This document shows, piece after piece, positions 24,396 through 35,300 of a DNA stretch of 41,997 nt; position 1 is the first letter of the stretch; the number at the start of each line of letters is the position of its first letter. The notes under the pieces were generated by a model, which saw nothing but the letters and a program-made list of their open reading frames with translations, made no database searches and was not told where the DNA came from. The position numbers and the translations under genes are program-made. The stretch covers positions 169,280 through 211,276 of the forward strand of contig NAOQ01000003.1 in assembly GCA_002751075.1 (NCBI GenBank), read 5' to 3'. The DNA comes from Ichthyophonus hoferi. Taxonomy: Eukaryota; Opisthokonta; Ichthyosporea; Ichthyophonida; Ichthyophonidae.

Positions 24396-27300
24396 GCCTC
24401 TACTAGTATATTTCCATCTCATTCCATATTTCAGTTTACACTAGTGGGAATATATACTCATTACTGAGTTTATGTTGATCAATCCTTTTGACTATATTCA
24501 ATTATGATAGCCCCGAGGTGTAGCGTGTCTGATATTACCTAAACGTCCAACATTATATTTTATTTATTGTATCTTATTATATTGTACTATATTATAGTAC
24601 ATTGCATTATGTTATACTATATCATATCATATTCCATTTTATATAGCCACCTACACATACACACATATATATATATATATATACATATAAACTATATAAT
24701 ACGAACCCTTGATTTTATACTGACCAATCACATCGAAGAATTAAAACTAACCAGAGAAATACGCAGGGCCAAAAGAGTCTGGTAAAAGTACAGTTGTAAA
24801 GCAAATGAGAATTATACATGCATCTGGTTTCACTAAGGAGGAATACATGGCTCACCGCGAGATTATCTATTGTAATATTGTGATTTCTATGTTAGCTATG
24901 CTGAAGGCCTTGCCCAAGCTGAATATTGAATTGAGTGCAAATTTACAGGTAGGTGCGAATAGGGTGGTGGTGGTTGGGGTGGGGGGGGAGGTAGGCATAT
25001 ATTGTATGTGAGACATGTTTTATAATAATAGGGTCATGCTATGGTAACCATGTTAAAGCCCTACCTAAATTGGACATTATACTGTGGGAAGATATGCAGA
25101 TAGGGATGGGGTGAATGTGTATGTATATATGTATATATGTGTGCATGCATGTATATATGTATGTACCTATCCTTCTATCTATGTAATAATGTAATATAAT
25201 ATATTGAAATATATTCTTATATACAAGCATACTAACGATACATAGTATAAATCACTACCCTTAGATAATGGTTCAGGTAGAAATAGTGTTGGGTAGAGGT
25301 AAAGACGTACGATAAGCATAAGATAAACATACATATAGCACAACACAGTTTGTTCTAATTACACCTACCTACCTACCTACCTACCTATTTGCCTATATAT
25401 GTATATACTCTATAGTTGTACATACTATACATATTTTAATTCCTTAACTATCAAATCAACAGAAGTACAGTCAGTTAATTCTAGATCTTGAGGAGGAGGG
25501 GTATGAAGAGGACCCTTATATGAGCCCGCCAATAGCTGATGCTCTTACAGAATTGTGGGCATCCCAGCCAATCAAAGAGGCATATGGGAGGACCAAGGAA
25601 TACCAATTGCAGGATAGCACTAAATAGTATGTGGTCGTTAAATTCTTTACATTTTAATACCCGTGATATTATATTGTTATATTTTATTATATCAACCTAT
25701 ATCATATCCTATCCTACCATATCTTACTATACTTTACTATACCCTATCCTAATATAGTAAGTATAGTAACATTAGTAACATACCTTACCCTACTCCAGTT
25801 ATTTTAGTGCACTCAAGCGTATATTCTCTCCCGATTATCTACCTAATGCACAGGACGTGCTTCGATCGCGTGTGGAGACTACCGGTATAATAGAGACCCA
25901 GTTTATGTTTCGGGACAGCCGCTACAGGTATAGAATGTATACACCATATATAGGTATATACCATACATAGAGAATATACCATACATAAATAATTTACCAT
26001 ATATATATATATGCTATCATGCCTTACTATGCCTTAAAATACCAAGATTTGTTTTATTCGAGATATTGCTGATCAATCACATAGATTATTGGTGAATCAT
26101 GGATTAATCTTTATTCGTTGAATCCAAAAAATACATTATAAAATATGCAATTAAAATCTCTTCCCACCTCCCCTTCCACCAAGGGAAAATATTAAATCAT
26201 TTTAAATCTAACCACATAATATTATTGACAGGATGTTGGATGTGGGTGGCCAGCGGTCGGAGCGTAAAAAATGGATTCATTGCTTTGAGAATGTTGATGC
26301 CATTGTCTTCTGTGCACCCTTGGGCGACTATGACATGCCTATAGACAACGACAGGACCATGGTGCGTATCTATGACTGTTACTCTTTAAAACGTTTATAG
26401 TTATATTTATATCTTGCCTTTAAATTTTATATTGTTTTAATTTTTTTCGATGTTGATTGCCGAATAATCTATAGCTGCGGTTGAAATAGCTAGTGTATGT
26501 GCAATTCCATACTCCTATATATATGCATGCACACATACACATACATATATTTACAAGCCACTATACTAGATTATAGTGTGTAGTATCCTACATTGCATTA
26601 TAGTATATTACAATACGAACGTATTGCCATACTATCATGTTCCTATCACACCGTACTAATACTTTATTATGTCTTTTTATTGGCGTATTCTTATACCACC
26701 ATGCACAAATTCATAAATACATACATACATACATCTTTACTATCATACTATCATACTTTCATACATCATACATACTATTATACTACCATGCCATTATACT
26801 ATTGTGCTCCGAGTAACCCCAACCAACATATATACACATATGCCCCTGTACCCCTACAGAATCGCTTGTACGAAGCCCTCAAAATGTTTGATAGCATCTG
26901 TAACAGCAAGTGGTTTCTCCATACATCTATTATTCTTTTCCTTAATAAAACCGATACTTTTAAAGAAAAACTGGACAAAACTCCACTATCCTTCTGCTTG
27001 CCACTCTATCAAGGTAGGTTCGTTGGGTTGTAGTATAGTGTATCATATATCATAGTGTATTATAGTATAGTATAGTATACTAACCCGATGAAAACAAAAC
27101 AATGCACCCCAGGTCCTAACACCTATGAGGAGACCTGCCAATATATCAAAGTACGATTTGAAACACTTAATAGGACTCCTGAGAAGAAAATATTTACTCA
27201 GTTTACATGTGCAATCGATACAGATAACATTCGATCCGTGTTCGGTTTGGTTTGTGATATTATTATTCAGGAAAATCTTCAGAATTGTAGTTTAGTGTAG
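24195..27300 (+). CDS. heterotrimeric G-protein alpha subunit with variant P-loop, 7 exons
   Basis: Exons: 24195-24312, 24767-24948, 25463-25626, 25799-25927, 26232-26361, 26860-27013, 27113-27300. All are GT-AG and in phase; they encode 354 residues, the same length as mammalian G-alpha-i1. MGCTVS at the N terminus fits myristoylation at Gly2 and palmitoylation at Cys3. The P-loop is GPKESGKST (40-48) instead of GAGESGKST. Switch I is RSRVETTGI, with the catalytic Arg179 kept and the usual Lys/Leu/Pro changed to Glu181. DVGGQ (201-205) with catalytic Gln205, NKTD (270-273) and the TCA guanine-ring motif are intact. The C terminus, NCSLV, keeps the Gi/o-type Cys at -4. DIIIQENL near the end is typical of fungal G-alphas. 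It should couple to a seven-helix receptor and G-beta-gamma at the plasma membrane. The P-loop change may alter GTP hydrolysis. Confidence 0.95.
25038..25099 (+). pseudogene. diverged second copy of the exon-2 end, in G-alpha intron 2
   Basis: This segment aligns with the last 63 bases of exon 2 (24886-24948), about 63% identical at DNA level. Read with one single-base gap it gives MVTMLK then [13 protein letters not shown], against [20 protein letters not shown] in the exon. Several changes are silent (CTG/TTA, TTG/CTA, CCC/CCT, AAG/AAA, CTG/TTG). The donor is ATAGGG instead of GTAGGT. It looks like a dead alternative exon. Confidence 0.7.
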
Positions 27301-28756
27301 TGCGCAGGCCCAAGGGGTATGTTTGTATTTGTAGGTCCAGAAATATATATAATTTGTATGTGTTTGTGATTTTTTTCTATGGAATTTCTCGGCTATACAT
27401 CTGGTCTAGAAGTTTTGCATCAAATCATTTTGTATACAAGACAAGGCGAAAGAGAAAGGGACATTATTTTATTTTCCGTTATGGTTATGCTTACCGACGT
27501 AGTACAATGATAGTTTATAAGAATGTGGTAGAGATTTCTATGTCATTAAATGTCAATTTTAGTATGTGTTTTTTTTTTGTTTAAAAAATTCAATTAGTAG
27601 TAGGTAGAATTGTAGACCTAGATGTAGATATCTATAAACCCAAATCCGAACTTCTTTTTCTTTTACTATTTTGTTCATGTATGAACATGTAAGAGCGATT
27701 TATCAAGTCTAAACTAATAATGAAATTGACACACTGATAATAATATAATATAATACCTTTTCCAGGTCACAAAACACACATGTTTAGACCTGGGCCAGCT
27801 AATATGTATATATATTTTTTGTATTTTTTATTTAATTTCATAGTAGATTCATATTAAAGCATATCTATACCTATATATATGTATATGTTTTTTATTTTTT
27901 TATGGTAAAAAATCGTTAACCAAAGATGAATAAAAAGGTTTGATCGTGGCTCAAGATAATAGGTAGATAAACGAACTAAAATAGGAATTCCTTCTTCAGT
28001 AATAGCTGAACATAATTGTAATAGTAGATTAAACCAATTAGCTATTATTAACGCTAGTACAAAAAACAATTGGAAATCCCGAGGAACTGTGGACTAGTCA
28101 ACAGAACTCCCACAGATTCTTATATTTTACCATATAGATTTCAAGAAAATGCAGTGTAGCATTCTCAATCTTAGTGAAGCTTCTGTATAGTTTGTGTGCA
28201 GTTATAGATTAATGGGATTTCTAGTGTTAGATCAACCGACAAGGCAATACACGAGAAATGTTTTATAAAGACAAGATGACTGGAGTTTAGCTGGATTCCA
28301 CATGGCTAGGTGTATTAGATGTGTGTTTTGAATAACCGGAAGAATAATAATGAAGTGAAAAGCTAGATACAAGTAACTAGGTTGTAGTATGAATGCATGC
28401 ATACATACATCCATACACTGTGGTGGTGTAATCCTATATCATCATAGTTATATATTCAGTGTATTTTCACTCTAATCCACAATATATCATGCTATTGTGG
28501 TAAACGCATACAGTCATTGCTCCTTTGCATTGTAATTATCTCACTTAATTACGGCATTGCAAATACGTGACTTTGGATATGCATATATTATTTGTTACAA
28601 ATAGATTTACGACAACATTTAGATAGTCAGACGCGTGAAGAATAAGCATTAACTAATCATATTACAGAACTAAACATACTAGATCGATTGTGATTGTATA
28701 AAGAATATATTAGTGGCTCTCGTAAAACTAAGTAAATAATTCAATGGTTCTAGATA
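27301..28756. other. 3' flank of the G-alpha gene
   Basis: No supported gene. The open frame following directly on the stop codon (27300-27584) lacks an ATG start and any motif and is probably 3' untranslated sequence. 28400-28756 is ordinary AT-rich DNA up to the gap. Confidence 0.5.
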
Positions 28757-29102
28757 NNNNNNNNNNNNNNNNNNNNNNNNNNNNNNNNNNNNNNNNNNNN
28801 NNNNNNNNNNNNNNNNNNNNNNNNNNNNNNNNNNNNNNNNNNNNNNNNNNNNNNNNNNNNNNNNNNNNNNNNNNNNNNNNNNNNNNNNNNNNNNNNNNNN
28901 NNNNNNNNNNNNNNNNNNNNNNNNNNNNNNNNNNNNNNNNNNNNNNNNNNNNNNNNNNNNNNNNNNNNNNNNNNNNNNNNNNNNNNNNNNNNNNNNNNNN
29001 NNNNNNNNNNNNNNNNNNNNNNNNNNNNNNNNNNNNNNNNNNNNNNNNNNNNNNNNNNNNNNNNNNNNNNNNNNNNNNNNNNNNNNNNNNNNNNNNNNNN
29101 NN
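28757..29102. other. assembly gap (346 N)
   Basis: Run of undetermined bases. It lies between the G-alpha gene and repeat copy B2. Nothing can be said about its content or true length. Confidence 1.
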
Positions 29103-29500
29103 CTATAATGATTAACGATGATGTATATTTTCACGCTGATCAAACTACTACATGTTTCTTTGATGAAATACACTGGCATGTATTTAATCAACGGGATATC
29201 TTTAATAAAGGGGCCTGGTAGCAAACACTTAAAATACTTTTGATTGATAAAAATGGAGAAATTTAACAAGTTCGCTGAAACCGCTAACACTATTTATTTC
29301 CAACCAATGAGTTCTTAGATCGGCTTTAATTAGATAAATTTATCTATTAGATTACCCAAATGAGAAGCACTGATTCGCTAAGTTATATCATACTTTATTC
29401 AAATCAGATACAGTGTTGCATTTTGTGTCAAATAAACGAAAGAATGCTTTGCGTCAATACACTAATGCATGCTTAAAACTACACTACATACATACATATA

Positions 29501-29814
29501 TAATGGTTATAATTAAGATGAATATTTGTTGCATATCAGCTGTTCTAATATGTGATGAGATTAGTTAAATATTGTACAACCTCTCTATTGCGATCAATGA
29601 ATGATTCATACTGGACGTCTATTAGCTAATACCAACTTCATTAAAATACATAAGATTGGCCCAGATTGGTTCTGGGCATGCGTTTTTGTTCATAAACGTG
29701 TTGTGTAAATTTATTTAAGTAGTTAAGCTGTACATTGGCTCAGTCTAAGTGCGTTATATTTTAAAGCATATTAGAAACATATAATTAAATAAATTATCTG
29801 TCACAGTATTGCTA
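29501..29814 (+). repeat. dispersed repeat family B, copy 2
   Basis: Same-strand partner of 10893-11195, sharing the GGTTCTGGGCATGCGTTTTT core and the ATTATCTGTCA end. At 18.6 kb apart and this diverged, the two copies are independent insertions and not the ends of one element. Confidence 0.82.
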
Positions 29815-30679
29815 TTTTCTATTTTGGATGGTAATATTTATACCTTTGTCTTATTAAAAGTCTAAACAAAATTTGCTTGTACAATCTCAGCTTTGCCGCC
29901 AGAATATGAAATAAATATAATTTTTGTCTTCTTCTTAAAAAAGGTATATATGTGTTTTGATAATGAAGGTTTAAATTAAGGGTATATTTTAGGTTGTGAA
30001 ATATACAATGCACATTATACTGGTTCAGGCATAAAAGCCTGATGCATTTGGATCCAATCAAATACATCAATCACATATTAAAGATACTGTGCTAATTAAA
30101 AAAATAAATCAAAGAAATACAGAATATGAGCTACTACAGCAAAAATATAATCAATTAGAAGTGTGGCAGAATATGGGCTGGACTGTATAGCCACTGAAAT
30201 TCTCATATAAGAGGAAGAGGAAGAAGTTAGATAAAGTAATGTTCTAGTTGAGAATACTATGAAAGATAACGATGATGATGGAAAAGATCAGGGAAAATGT
30301 GGGAATCAGTTCTTCCTAACCCTGAACAAAAAGAGAGTAGAAAATATGTGATCATAAGTCTGTGGCTCTCAGAGAAAGGAGAGTTCACTTTTCACCAATT
30401 ACAACCTAATAAAATGATGGTAATAAAGGAAGGGCTATGGACATTGAGCCACGACCTAGACATGCCAGATTACCAGCGTTTTACCAACTTACATACAGCT
30501 CTAGGTGGAGGAGAACCGAAAATTTTCCACCATGCAAATCAGAGGTGGTGCCAACCTCAGCACTCTTAACATTGGTGAGGTTGGCCTACAAAATTTGTCT
30601 TGCATTCTGGAAATTTTTGGGCATGCAAAATTACTAATCCTATATGGTGTGATATAGCTATAAGCATTTAATATTTTTA
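29815..30679. other. spacer with short unclassified open frames
   Basis: No gene supported. Overlapping plus-strand open stretches at 30297-30637 have mixed, partly coding-like composition but no conserved motif. They may belong to the same decayed insertion as the frame at 30863-31305. Confidence 0.35.
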
Positions 30680-30850
30680 CCAATTATTATTGCATATGTA
30701 ATCTGGAAAATTAGTTGGTACAATCTAAACCTGTCAATCAGAGAGCATCTCAGATGGGTTCTAAATACTAGTCCAAGATGATCGATCAAGATTGAACCAG
30801 CCAATAGCAGGGGTCCTGCGACTATATAGTAAGCCATTTCAGATCATATA
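30680..30850 (+). repeat. dispersed repeat family C, copy 2
   Basis: Shares ACAATCTAAACCTGYCAATC and the following diverged segment with 18101-18235. It ends just before a decayed reading frame, which may or may not be part of the same insertion. Confidence 0.6.
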
Positions 30851-30862
30851 TCTTCAGTCTAA

Positions 30863-31305
30863 ATAATTCATTGCATAGGCATTCTGCCTAACATACGTCC
30901 AGCAGCTTTTACCAATGTTTCTGCAGTTCTACAACCACTAAGGGGGGACCATGCTGTCCTTATATGTGTTGGGGCAACTTAGAGTCTTGCCTTCAACGAC
31001 ACAGTCGTCAAAGAATGGCATCATTACTTCCTTATCTATTCCATAACAACAGATCCTTTACTACATCCCTTGGGAATCTCATTGTGCCATCAGCCAACAA
31101 CTGATTCCTCAAGTAACTGTGCATTCCTAGTTTTATCAACCCTGTGTGCACAATCCTCAACTTCTGCTGACTTGCTTAATCATAAAAAACATGTCTTAGC
31201 ATATCTGTACTCCGTGTATGCAAAGGGACACGTTAATACACCCCGTAATTCGGTATTTCTTCTCTTTCTAAACAAATATAGGTCACAGGGACACTCACAT
31301 CTCTA
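30863..31305 (+). pseudogene. decayed protein-coding relic, family unknown
   Basis: About 440 bases on the plus strand keep one frame nearly throughout, at a GC content well above the flanks and with coding-like composition (for example KEWHHYFLIYS and HKKHVLAYLYSVYAKGHV). It is broken and has no recognisable start or splice context. I cannot assign it to any transposon, viral or host family. Neighbouring pieces at 31594-31785 and 31894-32112 may be related. Confidence 0.35.
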
Positions 31306-32060
31306 ATTATTCCCAATCAAATGGAATAATCCATAGATGTAGAGCTAACCGCTCTTTATTCAAGAGTTTAGAAGGACGGATTGCTGCCCTACATTTTAAA
31401 CTCTCTTGTAGTTGTAGGTAGATATAAGTGGAACCACCTTATGACAGGGTCATATAATTACTTAAAGTTACTTATATACCTACTTAGAAGTCAGTGTTAG
31501 AATATAATATTCAGTTCTACAAAGGTGTGTAATTGGAGGTATTTAAACGGTGCTAAATACCAACAAAACGAATAATTGCTAAACTAAAACAACATGACCA
31601 TTATGATTGGTTCAAACATCTCAAACGTGAATTTCAATCAATCTTTTTTTTCAACTAATTGGAAGCTGTTAGCTGGATTTATTCCCGATGATCGTGGGAT
31701 TGTAACAGATATTACATTTAAGCTTCAGCACTTTTATTATGTTTATTTTCCAAATACTCATTGCCACTTTGTTTCATTGCAATAAGTAAGCACAGTCATT
31801 TTATTTACTCCTCTGCCTGTAGGTATGTCTGATAGAACGAGGTAGCTTTCTTGCTGGCCCGGTCTAGAAATCCCAGATCAAAGTCATATCGCTGTGATGA
31901 AAGTCCATCATTGGCCTAATGTCAGTGCATCTCCATCTATATTGACATCTACATATTTATCTACCAACATACTTGATACTCAAATTCTTATGAACAATGA
32001 GGCAATTGCTTTGCTACTGGTGGAGAAATGTGCAATACGTTACAATGATTCTTTAACGAT

Positions 32061-32236
32061 TTATTTATTATCTGCCATTAATTTGTTATTAATCAGCATT
32101 AAGTATTATTAAGTATATATTATTTAGCTAACACGTAACGACAATGGAGAAAATATCCATCAAACCTACGTAGTAGTAATGATGTATGGCCTATAGTTTG
32201 ATCCAAATTTTACCTCACTACTATATTGTATTACAC
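32061..32236 (-). repeat. dispersed repeat family A, copy 4 (partial)
   Basis: Matches one half of copy 2 on the same strand: the TTTATTATCTGCYATTAAT start and, after a diverged middle, the GGYCTAYAGTTTGATCC block followed by CTCACT. It lies just downstream of the last recognised AKTIP exon. Confidence 0.6.
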
Positions 32237-32324
32237 TAGACTATCTTGCTTTATACATACTATCCTATATTACACTGTACTATACTATATTATATTATAT
32301 TATATTATATTATATTATACATAC

Positions 32325-35300
32325 CTTCTCCAACATGTTTTGAAACATCGGGTCGTACAATAGTGAGTTATAAGGAGAAAATTTCATACCAGTGCCTGGT
32401 TGATTCTCCATCTGAAAACAAACTCGAGTTAGAAATTAAAAATTAAAAATAAATTCTAAAGGAGAATGATGATTGGATTAGTAAACATGATTGGAACTAT
32501 TTTTATCTGCCAATAAAAAGATAGATACACAGCAAAGATTCATTGGCCAAATCAACCTTCCATTGTTCCCGTTCGGCCGCCACTAAAAACATATTTTCTT
32601 AAATAGTGGTGAATTTCGAACGAACAACTTTTTAATAATATACAATATACATATTATAGTAGCACATAGACAGGTAGAGAACTGGTATATTGCAATGCAT
32701 TTATTAAGTTTTTTTTATGAATAATACCTATAATAAATAATAAATAATACATACTATATAATATCTATACTGTCTCCTATGTACTACATACTACATAATA
32801 CCTATACTATATCAATACTAACATATAATGTATAATCCCTCTTACATAACACTTCTATATCATTGCTACCATATAATATCTACTATATAAACATACCCTC
32901 TCATGTAATGACTGTTGGACGCACTGTGCCGCCAGTTGCTCATATTTTTTCGGAGAATTCTCATACCTGATTACATACCCTATATTAAATACCATATATT
33001 ACATATCATATATTACCATACCTTATATGACTATACCTTATATTACTATACCATATATTACTATACCCTATATTACTCTACCCCATATTACTATAATTTA
33101 TATTACCATACCATATTACTATACCTTATACTGCTATACCATATATTACCATACCCTATATTACTATACCTTATAATAACATACCCTATATTACTGTACC
33201 TTATAATAACATACCCTATATTACTATCCCCTATGACCACCCATGGATATCCTTATCTAAAATTTTAATTTTAATATTAACATCTAGATAACTTAATCAT
33301 CCTGTATCTGCCAATAGCATGCACATACAGTCTCATATATGTTACATACAAGGCATTCAAAACAATGGTTTAAAATTTAAACTAGCCATCAGACCCAATG
33401 AAAACAAACCATTACACCCCAATGACTGACATGCTTTCAATCAGATAACGTACAGTTCAGCAGCGGCCTTGTTGATTGGCATAGAAGTATCGATCAATAA
33501 GAACATATTAGCTATTATCAATAATATGTCACTAACATGGTGCTGGTTGGGGTCCCACTCTGGTATTTCTCTCAATAGGTATTGGCCTATAGATCCTGTC
33601 TCTATGGAAACCTGACATTCATTGGCTCGTTATTAATAAGAATAATGATAGTAGGAATAATAATAATAATAATAATAGCAATAGTAGTGCTAACAATAGT
33701 AATAATAATAACTAATAATAATAATCACAACAACAACAATAATAATAATGCCACTAATACTATGCCAACATACCTTACACATTTACACATGCACATATAT
33801 AAATACACTGTCGCTTCTACACTACCTACCTGGGGGTGTGCTATATATGTTTTAAATTCAACTTCTGGTCTCCTTTTTGGAAAACTGCAACCATCCCCAA
33901 CAAGAAAATTAGGTCAAGAAGGTTAATGCGTCTGGTAAGCCTTTAAGATATCAAGCATAAGCACCATATGTATGTTAGGTACATGCACATCCTATCACAC
34001 ATACACAATGAGTTATATTATATCATACATATATATTACACTATACTATACTATATACCAATATACCATGTTACTTACTCGTTTGGTAGTTTAATATTAA
34101 ATTTAAAAACCCCACCAGCAAATAATCCCTCAGAAACAAAAGACACACCGTTCCATACTGTAAGGGAGAGGGAGGTTGGTGAGGTATGTTTCAATATATG
34201 GTGTATATAGCTAAATATAATATAATATGCTAATCTATAGGGAGATAGCAGATGCTTGTTCTCTAAGTGAAGTGTTATAACTATGCCATCCGGCGCTTGT
34301 GTTTTTAAATATCGCTCTGCATGCATATGGTATATAGTGTAATGTATTGTATTATAAATATATTATATTGTATTGTAATGCATTATATATATAATATAGT
34401 ATACCATATAGGGTAAATTCGCAAGGAAATAAGTGGCGCAATAATGAGAAGATGTTTGTTCATTGGTCGATATACCTATATCTATGCGTAGAAATATATA
34501 TATATCTGCATTAATAAAAAAGAAAGAGGTATGATAGTAAAAATAATAATATCATGACTAGATACAGTTCATAACTATTAATAAGGATTGGACAATATTG
34601 GCCAATGGTATATCATAAAAATTGCTATAATTGATAATTAAAATACCAGTTAAAGGTTGCTTCAATCAAACCCTCAAGCTAAGGCCAAATAAGGAAAGAT
34701 TTAAAAATAGAATTTTTGATTGGACCTTTGGAATTCTCGGCAGAGGGTATGACGTATATTCCCTTGGGGCAGCAAGTTTTTAGATGTTTCCTGATTTACA
34801 TTATAGAGTTAGTATTTTACTTTATCTGGTTAATATGTTTCCTTATATGGTTAGCATGTTATCTTATATGATTTATAATTTTAACAGATATGATCAAGAT
34901 CATATTCCATCCAGTGATTTTAATTCACCAACCATAATGGTATGCATGTATTTATAAATATGAAATGAATCAATTAGATACAAGATTTTATCATTACGAT
35001 ATACATAGCAGGAAGCCAATGACTATATATTCTTGGCCAAGAGAGACATATGGGAAATAAAAATATAATAAGCTAGTGCGTTCCCCTGATTGGCAATTAA
35101 TATATATATATATATATTTATGCTTATTACTTATAAATGCTATATTATATTATATATAATTATCTTACATCAGTATGTACTATACATACTACAGATGCGT
35201 AGGTAAAATACTACCAAATTCGTGTCTACAAAATATGACAGATGTATTCATGTATACATATTCTAAATTATGTAAATAAAGTTGAAACGTGATTGGTCAT

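Noticed and set aside
27300-27584. 94-codon frame right after the G-alpha stop
   Set aside because: No ATG start, no motif and AT-rich wording; it fits 3' untranslated sequence.
28679-29290. Long frames crossing 28757-29102
   Set aside because: They are open only because they cross undetermined bases.
10893-29814. The two family B copies as long terminal repeats of one element
   Set aside because: They are 18.6 kb apart, substantially diverged and enclose three unrelated host genes.
32915-33268. 117-codon plus-strand frame
   Set aside because: Translation of the TATTACTATACC repeat in an AKTIP intron.
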